Shown piece after piece: positions 17,071-25,455 of a stretch of DNA of 64,000 bases (its first letter is position 1; every line of letters begins with the position of its first letter). The stretch is from an uncultured Bacteroidales bacterium. GTDB taxonomy: Bacteria > Bacteroidota > Bacteroidia > Bacteroidales > F082. The stretch is taken from assembly GCA_947305795.1 (NCBI GenBank), contig CAMZEK010000008.1, positions 1-64,000 on the forward strand. Reading direction: 5' to 3'. A program made the translations under genes and the position numbers. Under the pieces are notes generated by a model. That model saw only the letters and a list, made by a program, of their open reading frames with translations. It ran no database searches and had not been told where the DNA came from.

Positions 17071-18783
17071 ATGGCCGTTATCAGATTACAAAACGAAACC
17101 GGCGACAGGAACGTTTACTATGAATTCGACCCGTCGTCGGCACCGCTTGGTGAGGGCGGCATGGGACGTGTTTTCCGTGGTGTGCGCGTTGACAGGAATG
17201 GCGCAACCCGCGACGTGGCCATCAAGGTGATGTTTGACGATCTTCCCGAACATGTCATCGAAAGGGCGCGTCGTGAGGCTTCCGTCAGGATTCTCAACGA
17301 CAACCTGCTGGAAATGATTGATTTCGTGGAAGTCAAGGAGAGGAATAGCTACGGCGAGGTGATGGCTACGCACTATCACGTGGTGAGCGAGTTTCTCAAT
17401 GGCGTGAACATCGATGACCTTCTTATTGGCAAGACGACCAATCACGATGGGCAGCCCAATCCGACAGCGGAACGGCTTTATCTCGAATACCAGAACAACC
17501 GTGCCAAATTTGTGGGCTACGTCTTCCGCAATATCCTTTCGGGCATCATGGCGTTGCATCTGGCGGGTTATATCCATCGCGACATCGACCCGTCCAACAT
17601 TATGGTTACTTCCGAAGGAAAAATCAAGTTGATTGACTTCGGTATCGCCCGTCAGGTGAGCACGTTGGGCACACAAGACAAGCACTTGACCAGCACGGGA
17701 CAATTCCTTGGAAAACCTTACTATGCAGCGCCAGAGTTGTTGTTGGGCGACATTGCGCATCAAGACGCTACCACTGACATTTATGCTCTGGGTATCATGC
17801 TGTTCCAGTTGATGGCGGGGCATTTGCCTTTTGATGGGCCGATGCACGAGGTGTATGACAAGCAACTGAAGTCGAACCTGCCGTTGAAGGAGATTTCGGA
17901 TTCGACAGTTGCGAAAATCATCGCCAAGGCGACCCAGAAGAAGCAGGAGAAACGCTATCAGACTGCTGCTGAGTTCATGGTCGACATCGACCGTTGGATG
18001 ATGAGCGTATCGAAATCCTCAGGTTCCAGCGACAAAGGCAACCTCATGAAAGTCGGTTTGATTGCGGCCAGCGTGGCGGTCATTGCTACGGCAGCCGTGC
18101 TTCTGGCCGGACGTTTCGGTTCGTCCGACAAGGTTGACTCCAACAATCCACGGGCGAATGATGTTATTGTTGAGAATACTGTCCAGCAACCAAAGGAGAC
18201 ACGGGAAGAGCCTCAACCTCAGCCACAGCCTGAGCCTGAACCTGAACCTGAGCCTGAGCCTGAACCAATCCAGGAAGTATCTCCACTGCCGAATCAGCAG
18301 TTGGCAATCAACAGCATAGCACAGGTCGAGAGCCTTTTGATGGACAAGCGTACGGCGCAGGAAGGATTCCAGCAACTCAAAGCTATGGTTGACGCAGGGA
18401 ACTATGATGCCACGTATCTGATGAGCCGACTCTATTTCAATCCTTCGGACAAGGACACGGCTTTCTACCAAAAGGAATGGAAAACCATGCGCGAAAACAG
18501 CGGCATCAGTGCAGACAATATCAAGGCACACCAGTTGCTCTTTGATGCCTTTGAAAAGAACGACACCGATTGTGAGATGCTTTACCAGTTGGGCTGCGAC
18601 TTCATGTCAGGTTCGGCAAGAGGTTGTGAGCGCGACACGAAACAAGCCGCATGGTGCTTCAATCAAGCCAATAACTCGCTTAAGAATTTTGGCGGAAATA
18701 ACGCCGACCGATACAAAAGCGAGATTCAGAACAAGATGCAACGATTGGCCAATGCCAATCCCCAGCGTCCCGTGAAGCCTTAA
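17071..18783 (+). CDS. Transmembrane Ser/Thr protein kinase with periplasmic repeat-like region
   Basis: From ATG 17071 the product is 570 residues (a TTG at 17062 would add three). The kinase domain spans about 15-310: glycine loop GEGGMG (28-33), VAIK Lys52, Glu69, HRD at 169-171 and DFG at 189-191. The catalytic loop reads HRDIDPSN: the Lys normal at HRDxK in Ser/Thr kinases is Asp, which may lower or alter activity. A transmembrane helix lies at about 328-347, then a periplasmic Pro/Gln/Glu-rich linker (Pro-Glu dipeptides near residues 386-403) and a helical Sel1/TPR-like region to the end. This is a PknB-like topology without PASTA domains. It is followed by a second kinase after 13 bases. 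Confidence 0.93.
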   Translation: MAVIRLQNETGDRNVYYEFDPSSAPLGEGGMGRVFRGVRVDRNGATRDVAIKVMFDDLPEHVIERARREASVRILNDNLLEMIDFVEVKERNSYGEVMATHYHVVSEFLNGVNIDDLLIGKTTNHDGQPNPTAERLYLEYQNNRAKFVGYVFRNILSGIMALHLAGYIHRDIDPSNIMVTSEGKIKLIDFGIARQVSTLGTQDKHLTSTGQFLGKPYYAAPELLLGDIAHQDATTDIYALGIMLFQLMAGHLPFDGPMHEVYDKQLKSNLPLKEISDSTVAKIIAKATQKKQEKRYQTAAEFMVDIDRWMMSVSKSSGSSDKGNLMKVGLIAASVAVIATAAVLLAGRFGSSDKVDSNNPRANDVIVENTVQQPKETREEPQPQPQPEPEPEPEPEPEPIQEVSPLPNQQLAINSIAQVESLLMDKRTAQEGFQQLKAMVDAGNYDATYLMSRLYFNPSDKDTAFYQKEWKTMRENSGISADNIKAHQLLFDAFEKNDTDCEMLYQLGCDFMSGSARGCERDTKQAAWCFNQANNSLKNFGGNNADRYKSEIQNKMQRLANANPQRPVKP

Positions 18784-18796
18784 TAACCAATCTGCT

Positions 18797-19732
18797 ATGG
18801 AACAAAGGACGATATTCCAGCGTGAGGGCGACCCCTACCTTTATTTATATGTAATGGGGGAGTGGTATTGCTATGATCCGGAATCGGAGCCTTTGGGTAG
18901 CGGTGCCATGGGAACGGTGTATCTTGGGTTTCGTGTGAAGAATGGCGATAAAATCGCCGTCAAACGTGTGAAGGATGCTTTTGCCAACAACAAGATGATT
19001 CGTGATCGTGCGCGGCAGGAAGCCTCGCTCGCGTTCCGCCATCCCAATCTCGTAGAGATGATTGGCTGCTGTATGACATCACCCGACTCGGGGCCGATTT
19101 TTCTGTTAAGCAAATTCGTCTCCGGCCAGGATATTGACAAGTTCATCAAACAGTTTCCTGAAGGCTCTGCAAAGGTGGAAAAGACCTGCATGGCCATGTA
19201 CCAAGTGCTTGATGCTTTGGAATACGTGCATTCGAAGGGCATTGTGCACCGCGACATCAAACCGTCGAACATTATGGTGGAGAATGAGTCGAATGTCAGG
19301 CTGATGGACTTGGGCATCGCCCGCATGAACGGAGGCAACCGCTTTTCGATGGCAGGTTTTATCGGCACTCCGCAATATGCCGCACCCGAGCAGATCGCCC
19401 GTAATGACAAAAACAGTCTACCCATCAATGCTGCAACCGACATTTACGCCTTGGGTGTCACGTTTTATGAGTTGTTGACGGGTTACAATCCTTTCGACAG
19501 CGAAAGTGAGATGGAAACCTTGACCCGACAGATGCGTGACCCGCTGCCCAAAAACGAACATGTTCCGAAACGGTTAATGCAGGTGTTGTTGAAGGCCACT
19601 GAGAAGGACCAGTCGAAGCGCTTTCAAACGGCCGCCGAGTTCAAGCGGGCCATTGAAACTGCGATGGTGGGCCCTGTAACCTTCAAAGAGAAGGTAATGA
19701 ATGCGTTTTTATATTTAGGATTAAAGAAATAA
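18797..19732 (+). CDS. Soluble Ser/Thr protein kinase
   Basis: The 311-residue protein is essentially a kinase domain: GSGAMG loop (34-39), AVK Lys56, Glu75, HRDIKPSN (151-158) with the catalytic Asp and Lys, and an activation segment beginning DLG (171-173) in place of DFG, then GTPQYAAPEQ (190-199). All residues needed for phosphotransfer are present, so of the two adjacent kinases this one looks the more canonical. There is no transmembrane segment; a short hydrophobic C terminus (FLYLGLKK) might associate with membranes. It likely phosphorylates Thr in neighbouring FHA partners. A PP2C phosphatase gene follows after 20 bases. Confidence 0.95.
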   Translation: MEQRTIFQREGDPYLYLYVMGEWYCYDPESEPLGSGAMGTVYLGFRVKNGDKIAVKRVKDAFANNKMIRDRARQEASLAFRHPNLVEMIGCCMTSPDSGPIFLLSKFVSGQDIDKFIKQFPEGSAKVEKTCMAMYQVLDALEYVHSKGIVHRDIKPSNIMVENESNVRLMDLGIARMNGGNRFSMAGFIGTPQYAAPEQIARNDKNSLPINAATDIYALGVTFYELLTGYNPFDSESEMETLTRQMRDPLPKNEHVPKRLMQVLLKATEKDQSKRFQTAAEFKRAIETAMVGPVTFKEKVMNAFLYLGLKK

Positions 19733-19752
19733 AGACAGATAAGCCTTAATAA

Positions 19753-20952
19753 ATGGATTTACATCAAGTTAAAACAGAACTGCCCATCATCGGCTATTGT
19801 GAGTCGCGCATCGGAGGACGTTCCGAGAATCAGGACTCGTATGGCTACCAGGACACGCCCTTTGGGTTGTTGGTCACCGTATGCGACGGCATGGGTGGCG
19901 GACCGGGGGGCAAGACGGCATCTTCCATTGCGGTACGCGAAATCCTTGGTGGCGTGATGGAAGCCAACGGGGACAATAGTCCGGAGAACGTCTTGTTGCA
20001 GGCCATACACCGTGCTAATCTCGCCATCTTGGATGCAGGTGCTGAGAATCCGAAATTGCAAGGTATGGGAACGACCTGCACGGCAGTACTCTTTTCCAAG
20101 AAATCGGCCATTGTTGCCCATGTGGGCGACAGCCGCGTGTACCAATTGCGTCGGCATAGCAAGATATTCCGCACCTTCGACCATTCCATGGTGTTCGAGT
20201 TGGTGAAGCAGAAAGTCATTACCGAAGAGCAGGCACGCCTTTCGGAGCAGTCCAACTACATCACCCGAGCGTTGGGCATCAAGCCTGAATTGAGCATTGA
20301 TGTCGTGGAACGGCCTTACGAGAAAGGCGACCGTTTCCTGCTCTGTACTGATGGTATTCATGGCGCTATGCCTGAGAACGAGCTTTTGGTCATGGCCACG
20401 AAATCTGGCAACTTGGGCAAAGTGGTTGACGACATCGCCACTGCCGTGGACGGTCAGGGTCGCTCGAAAGGTGGCGGGCATGACAATCTCACTTTGGCAA
20501 TGATAGAGACTCAGTCGAAATCGGAGTTGAAGGAAAGAATGAACCTGAGGACAAAACTCATCATGGCAGGCATCGTTGTCCTTGTAATAGCTGGAGGTTT
20601 GGTTTTCGGCATCAGCCAATGTTCCAAGAAACTCAAGAAAGAGTTGCCTAAAATCGAAAAACCTGTTGATACAGTTGTCCAACCTGAACAGAAAATCGAC
20701 ACGCCTATGGAAAAACCTGATGACGTCAAGGTGATGGAACAGCCGAATACTGAGCAAAACCTTAATCCGTCTCCAGAGGATCCGGTTGGAACTGAATTAC
20801 CTGTTGAAACAGAGGGGAAAGAACAGCAGCCTACGCCTGAAGAGGAGCCTGTCCCCGCATTCGATAAAGAAATAGAATTAACAAATAACAATAATTCCAT
20901 AAATATCCATTATTATGAAAAGTTACTCGATTGGAAGAGACATGGGCTGTGA
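19753..20952 (+). CDS. PP2C-family protein phosphatase with transmembrane anchor
   Basis: The 399-residue protein has a PP2C domain at about 8-255 with all metal-binding motifs: ENQDSYG (25-31), VCDGMGGG (43-50), HVGDSRVY (123-130), CTDGIHG (198-204) and GGHDN (241-245). PP2C enzymes remove phosphate from Ser/Thr and typically oppose a partner kinase encoded nearby, here the two preceding kinases. A transmembrane helix at about 267-288 is followed by a periplasmic tail rich in Pro, Glu and Gln, like those of the first kinase and the next FHA protein. The last 12 codons overlap the start of the next gene in another frame (20915-20952), so translation may be coupled. Confidence 0.95.
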   Translation: MDLHQVKTELPIIGYCESRIGGRSENQDSYGYQDTPFGLLVTVCDGMGGGPGGKTASSIAVREILGGVMEANGDNSPENVLLQAIHRANLAILDAGAENPKLQGMGTTCTAVLFSKKSAIVAHVGDSRVYQLRRHSKIFRTFDHSMVFELVKQKVITEEQARLSEQSNYITRALGIKPELSIDVVERPYEKGDRFLLCTDGIHGAMPENELLVMATKSGNLGKVVDDIATAVDGQGRSKGGGHDNLTLAMIETQSKSELKERMNLRTKLIMAGIVVLVIAGGLVFGISQCSKKLKKELPKIEKPVDTVVQPEQKIDTPMEKPDDVKVMEQPNTEQNLNPSPEDPVGTELPVETEGKEQQPTPEEEPVPAFDKEIELTNNNNSINIHYYEKLLDWKRHGL

Positions 20953-21601
20953 TATCGTGATGAATGACAATACGGATGTCATCAGCAGGCGTCACGCCGT
21001 TCTCACAGTGTCATCGTCAGGGAAAATGACCATTACCGACCAAAGTAGCAATGGAACCTACGTCAACGGCATCAAAATCTCGCCCAATGTGGCGGTGCCT
21101 GTTACGCGTAAAGATTCCGTTTCGTTCGCGCATGTGGCCACCCTCGACTGGAATATGATTCCAAAAACGAACAATTGGATTACTTATCTTATTGTGGGAC
21201 TGATCGTTGCCGCCATCGCCGCATTGCTGGTGCTTTGGCTCACACGAGAAAAGAATCCTAACAATCCGCCGACGGAGAATCCTCCCGTTCAAGTGATTGA
21301 CACGGTTCAGCAACCCCAACCCGAAGTCATTGAAAAACAGGAACCTGAAGTGAAACCGGCACCTGAGGAAATCCAAGAACCTGCTCCCGAGACCGAACGT
21401 CCCGACACGATCAATCCAACTGAAGGAGGCTCAAAAGACGAAACTCCAGAAAACGTCAGTCCCGACGAAGACAAGCCGGATGGCGATTCGGGCAAGAAGC
21501 CAAAGGATAACCAAGGCAAGAAAAAGTCCAAGAAAGGCAACAAAAAGGAAGAAGAACCCAAAAAGGATGACAATTCCAATACTCGTCCTGTTGGGGTATA
21601 A
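20915..21601 (+). CDS. FHA-domain membrane protein
   Basis: The 228-residue protein starts directly in an FHA domain (about 1-80) with canonical phosphothreonine contacts: IGR (6-8), SRRH (24-27) and SSNGTYVNG (44-52). A transmembrane helix lies at about 88-109, then a periplasmic tail of about 115 residues that is Pro/Glu-rich and finally Lys-rich, with no folded domain. Of the FHA modules in this cluster it has the most complete binding site, so it is the best candidate reader of the kinases' mark at the membrane. It overlaps the phosphatase gene by 38 bases, supporting co-production. Confidence 0.9.
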   Translation: MKSYSIGRDMGCDIVMNDNTDVISRRHAVLTVSSSGKMTITDQSSNGTYVNGIKISPNVAVPVTRKDSVSFAHVATLDWNMIPKTNNWITYLIVGLIVAAIAALLVLWLTREKNPNNPPTENPPVQVIDTVQQPQPEVIEKQEPEVKPAPEEIQEPAPETERPDTINPTEGGSKDETPENVSPDEDKPDGDSGKKPKDNQGKKKSKKGNKKEEEPKKDDNSNTRPVGV

Positions 21602-21640
21602 TTAGTAAAAAGGAAGTATTAATCAATAAAACATAGTCTT

Positions 21641-23266
21641 ATGAAATTACTTAAAATTGGCAGCAACCCGCAAAATGACATTGTTTATAACAGTAACAAA
21701 GTCAGTGGCATGCATGCAGAAATCATCCTCCTCAACAATGGTGACATCCTGCTCGAAGACAAGAACAGTCTCAATGGCACGTATGTCATGAACCAAAGAA
21801 TCAAACCCGCTACGGCGGTGACCATCAGACGCGGCGATGCCGTGCGTTTCGCCGACACGGAACTGCAATGGAATCAGGTGCCTTATCCTGAGGACAACAG
21901 CATGTATTCCAAGGTCTTAGGTATCGGTAGCAACTTCCGCAACGAGATTCAGGTGACGGGCAACACGGTAAGCCGTTTCCACGCCACTCTCAAAGTGGAC
22001 AAACAAGGCAAGGCTTACATCGAGGACCACAGCATGAACGGCACTACGGTGAACGGTCAACGCATTGCCTCGCACCAGAATGTCCGCGTGAAACCCAGTG
22101 ACGCTGTGGCCGTGGGCGGTGTGCCGATTAATCTAAAGAACTACATATCTGCTGACACCAAGTCAATCATGCTAAAAGTGTTAGGTGGTCTCTTGGCCGT
22201 GGCAGCAGTGGTTGCCATAGTGCTTTTGCTGAGGAAGCCCGATACAGGCAAACCGTCGACACAACAACCTGTTGCAATTGCGACCGACACCACAAGACAA
22301 CAAATTGCTCCCGCTAACAAAGTGAGCAACAATCCTTCCATAGATGCTCTTTGGGATGCTACAGTTTTTGTGTATGGCGCGTTCAAGGTTGATTTGACCA
22401 TCAAGAACGATCCGTTCAAAGGCCGTCAGGGATGGCCCCAGGTATGGACATTTGGTTTTAACCAGAATGGTGCTTGGGAGCTTTTCGGAGAAAACGCTTG
22501 CTGGTATTCAGGTACCGCGTTTTTCGTTTCCCCTTATGGTGAAATGGCTACCAATCGTCACGTCGCTTATCCTTGGCTTGCCGGTGTTGTTGACGACGTG
22601 AGTGTGGTGACCGAGATTAAAGCCCAGATGATTGCAGTGTTCAACCGTCTCTTAAACAACGATTTCTTCCAAAGCAATCTTGGCATCGATTATAACAATG
22701 AGGGAGACAGAGCTAAAATGCAGCTCTTGCTCCAATCCGATTTCGAGGTCTCAGGTCACCACGAGTTCCTTGGTGTGTTGCTGCCTCATCAGAACTTCAG
22801 TTCTACCAATGACTTTATGTCATGCAAGCCCGTTGCTGAATCCGGTGACCCCAAGAAAGACGTGGCTCTTTTGAGGTTGAACTCTCAACAGACCCCCCCC
22901 AGCATTGTTAGGAATGGATATTATCGGCTTGAGACTGCCCGTGCTGACCAAAGTACTATTGGGTTGAATGAACCATTGACCAGCATCGGTTATCCTACAG
23001 GACAGTTCTTGAGTACATTTATCGGTAATTCCAATGAAAGTACACCTACCTACACTAACCTCACGGTGAGCAAAAGACCCGACGAATACCAGTTCCAGGC
23101 CCAAGGTCTCTCCATTGGCGGAGCTAGCGGCTCTCCTGTTTTAGACAAAGACCGCAACCTTGTTGGTGTGCTTTGGGGACGCGCAGGTGCTTCCGACCAA
23201 GTTGTGTTTATATGTAACATCAAGCATTTTATTGAAATCTACGAAAAACACAAGGTGACGAAATGA
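21641..23266 (+). CDS. Membrane-anchored FHA-FHA-trypsin-like serine protease fusion
   Basis: Two FHA domains (about 1-80 and 88-165) precede a transmembrane helix at about 175-197 and a trypsin-like protease domain at about 235-541 that should lie in the periplasm. The protease triad is visible: His307 in ATNRHV, Asp407 in KKDVALLRL and Ser496 in GGASGSPV. The FHA modules keep SLNGT and SMNGT but both lack the IGR Arg; the second keeps SRFH. A cytoplasmic phospho-reader directly fused across the membrane to a protease suggests that cytoplasmic phosphorylation controls periplasmic cleavage. No PDZ domain is present, unlike HtrA. A C8 tract lies in the protease coding region upstream of the Ser codon. 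Confidence 0.92.
   Translation: MKLLKIGSNPQNDIVYNSNKVSGMHAEIILLNNGDILLEDKNSLNGTYVMNQRIKPATAVTIRRGDAVRFADTELQWNQVPYPEDNSMYSKVLGIGSNFRNEIQVTGNTVSRFHATLKVDKQGKAYIEDHSMNGTTVNGQRIASHQNVRVKPSDAVAVGGVPINLKNYISADTKSIMLKVLGGLLAVAAVVAIVLLLRKPDTGKPSTQQPVAIATDTTRQQIAPANKVSNNPSIDALWDATVFVYGAFKVDLTIKNDPFKGRQGWPQVWTFGFNQNGAWELFGENACWYSGTAFFVSPYGEMATNRHVAYPWLAGVVDDVSVVTEIKAQMIAVFNRLLNNDFFQSNLGIDYNNEGDRAKMQLLLQSDFEVSGHHEFLGVLLPHQNFSSTNDFMSCKPVAESGDPKKDVALLRLNSQQTPPSIVRNGYYRLETARADQSTIGLNEPLTSIGYPTGQFLSTFIGNSNESTPTYTNLTVSKRPDEYQFQAQGLSIGGASGSPVLDKDRNLVGVLWGRAGASDQVVFICNIKHFIEIYEKHKVTK
22893..22900 (+). repeat. Poly-C (C8) tract within protease gene
   Basis: Eight consecutive C residues encode part of Gln-Thr-Pro-Pro at about residues 417-420 of the FHA-FHA-protease. 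Gain or loss of one base would shift the frame before the catalytic Ser496. Confidence 0.9.
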
Positions 23267-24783
23267 TGAAACGTGTCCTATTGCTGGTTTTTGGTGTTTT
23301 GGTCATTGTTCCGGTTGTGCATGCCCAGACTGCGAAGTGGAAGATGCATCCAGAATACGACAAAATCAGCTATTACAGTAACGACATGTTCAAGTGTTGG
23401 GAAGACGGCAAGTTGCAGCTTCTCGACTGGAACGGAAATAATGTGTTGCCTCATGTCGTGGATTCCGTCACCGATTATGCTGACGGTTATGCCCTCGTCC
23501 TTGAGAGATCAGGTTCGTATTTTAGAATCGCTGGCTTTCTTATGGAAAAAGGTCACCAATTCCAGACCTTGAGCGGTGAGTATTACACAAATCGTTATTC
23601 TCATTTTTCGGAGGGCATGTTGTCTGTCATTGATGCCCAAGGGAAAGCTGGTTATCTTGACAAGAAGGGGAATCTCGTCATTCCCTGCCGTTACGCTGAA
23701 GCCCGTCCTTTCTTGAAAGGATGGGCCTCGGTGAAAGGCGACGACAAGAAGGTCAACTACATCGACCAGGTGGGGCGTGTGATGGTCATCAAGTTCCATT
23801 ATGGTGATTTGACCGTGGGCACGAGTTTCAACCAAAAGGGAGAGGCTATGGTGGCCAATTTTCAGGATTGCGCCATCATCAATGTGAGCGGCGAAGTGAC
23901 CGGGAAATACAGGAAAAGCAAGAAAATGCCAGTGCGCTCCTATGACTATTCCTTCGATGAAGACTTTGAGGATACCCCTGGCCCAACCAATGCCAAACCT
24001 GTTTATGAGAAGGGTGTGGAAGTCTTTTCCTATGGCAACAAGTTAGGTTACAAGGAAGGGGAGAAGGTGATGCTGAAGCCCCAATTTACCGATGCGAAGC
24101 CTTTTGCTGACGGTATGGCCATTGCAGCCCTCGATGGCAAGTATGGCATCTTGACTCGTGTCAACGGTAATGTTTCATCAGATGTCAACGGCAAAAACAT
24201 CATGTATGTATCGAGCAAGTCTGTGAGCAATTTTACCTTCAATTTGGATTTGCCTTCGGGAATAGATCCGTCTTCAGTGTCGGTGAATCTGGATAGCGGT
24301 GATGGCACCATGAATCCCATTGAGCTGAAAAATGGCAAATATACTTTCAAGCCTGTTTTCGATGCGAGCGCTGAAGCTGAAAGGTTCACGGTAAAGGCGG
24401 AGGTCTATTACGACGGGCTTTTGCTGAGCGATCTTGAAAAGGATTTCGAGGTGAATTACGTCCGCGTCAGCGTTGCGAAGCCGAAAGTCACCAAGGAATA
24501 TGCCGATGACAAGGACAACCAGAAAGTCGTAGCGTATGTCACGAACAACTCGAAAGCCGAACTCAATGTTTCGGTGACGATGACTGCATCCGTCACAGCA
24601 GTGGGCAATAGTGTACAACCCGTGACACGTGAGTTGAAAATCAATGCTGGCGAAACGAAAGAAGTGTCGGTGACCTTCAAGGTGGCCGAACAGGAAAGCG
24701 TCAAGGTAAAAGCAACGGCTACAGTCCAAGGCGTTACTTGTGGCAGTAGCGAATCAACTGTTACATTGAAACCATTTTATTAA
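23263..24783 (+). CDS. Exported WG-repeat protein
   Basis: The 506-residue product has a signal peptide (about 1-22, ending VVHAQ). Residues about 40-290 hold WG-type repeats: LLDWNGNNVLP, GYLDKKGNLVIPCRYAEARPF, NYIDQVGRV and MLKPQFTDAKPFADGMA. These repeats usually form beta-rich surfaces of unclear function. The C-terminal part (about 310-506) is beta-sandwich-like with Val/Thr-rich strands resembling bacterial immunoglobulin-like folds. The ATG at 23263 overlaps the protease stop (ATGA), so it belongs to the same operon; an alternative Met follows immediately. It is likely a periplasmic or surface partner of the protease. Confidence 0.85.
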   Translation: MMKRVLLLVFGVLVIVPVVHAQTAKWKMHPEYDKISYYSNDMFKCWEDGKLQLLDWNGNNVLPHVVDSVTDYADGYALVLERSGSYFRIAGFLMEKGHQFQTLSGEYYTNRYSHFSEGMLSVIDAQGKAGYLDKKGNLVIPCRYAEARPFLKGWASVKGDDKKVNYIDQVGRVMVIKFHYGDLTVGTSFNQKGEAMVANFQDCAIINVSGEVTGKYRKSKKMPVRSYDYSFDEDFEDTPGPTNAKPVYEKGVEVFSYGNKLGYKEGEKVMLKPQFTDAKPFADGMAIAALDGKYGILTRVNGNVSSDVNGKNIMYVSSKSVSNFTFNLDLPSGIDPSSVSVNLDSGDGTMNPIELKNGKYTFKPVFDASAEAERFTVKAEVYYDGLLLSDLEKDFEVNYVRVSVAKPKVTKEYADDKDNQKVVAYVTNNSKAELNVSVTMTASVTAVGNSVQPVTRELKINAGETKEVSVTFKVAEQESVKVKATATVQGVTCGSSESTVTLKPFY

Positions 24784-24801
24784 TATTAAAAAACTATTCT
24801 T

Positions 24802-25437
24802 ATGCGCAAACATGTATTACTATTCTTGCTTGCAGTATTAAGCTGCAGCTGTCTGTTCGCCCAAGATGAAGACTGGGGCCTTGACAGATCATTCAGAATT
24901 GCGTTAGGCCCTAAAGTCGGCGCAGGCGTGGCCGTGGGTAGCGATTCGAAAAACTACAACCTCAATCTGGGTGCCGGCCTTGGTTTCCAAGGCGGTCTGG
25001 CACTTAATGCCCACTTAGGTCGTCGTCATCCGGCGAGCGAAGGCGGCACAGGTTTGATTGGCATCGAAGTGGAAGGCCTTTATGGCATCAGGACCATTGC
25101 CGTTGAAGGCGAAGCCATGGGAATGAGCTGTTTGGAATTCCCCGTGCTTCTCCAAATCTATCCCATCCCAACCCTCGCCATCGAAGCAGGTGCCACTATG
25201 GTCAAGGGATTGAAAACCGTACCGGGAAGTCTCGAAGTGAACAATATGGTGCTGGGTGTAGGCGAAATGAAATCCAATGATGTGATGATTTCTTTCGGTG
25301 CCAGCTTCAATGCTCGTTTTGGCCTTTCGGTTGGCTTGCGTTACAATTTGGGTATGAGTAATTTAGCAGGCAACTTCGACAGCAAGGCTAGCTCCTTGAT
25401 GTTTTCGTTGGCCTATTTGTTCAAGATTGTCAAATAA
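24802..25437 (+). CDS. Outer-membrane beta-barrel protein
   Basis: The 211-residue product has a signal peptide (about 1-20, ending CLFAQ) followed by alternating amphipathic strands with frequent Gly (FRIALGPKVGAGVAV, LNLGAGLGFQGGLAL, MISFGASFNARFGLSVGLRY), the pattern of small eight-stranded barrels of the PorT/OmpA-like outer-membrane superfamily. It ends in a strand with FSLAYLFKIVK, which lacks a terminal aromatic residue. It starts 18 bases after the WG-repeat gene and precedes a lipoprotein gene by 18 bases, so it is part of the run. The role in this pathway is unknown. Confidence 0.85.
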   Translation: MRKHVLLFLLAVLSCSCLFAQDEDWGLDRSFRIALGPKVGAGVAVGSDSKNYNLNLGAGLGFQGGLALNAHLGRRHPASEGGTGLIGIEVEGLYGIRTIAVEGEAMGMSCLEFPVLLQIYPIPTLAIEAGATMVKGLKTVPGSLEVNNMVLGVGEMKSNDVMISFGASFNARFGLSVGLRYNLGMSNLAGNFDSKASSLMFSLAYLFKIVK

Positions 25438-25455
25438 CCAAGAAAGGAGAGAAAA

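Noticed and set aside
16306-23266. Type VI secretion regulatory module (FHA/PpkA/PppA-like)
   Set aside because: FHA, kinase and phosphatase are present, but no T6SS structural gene is in or beside the run, and the protease fusion and envelope genes are unlike such loci.
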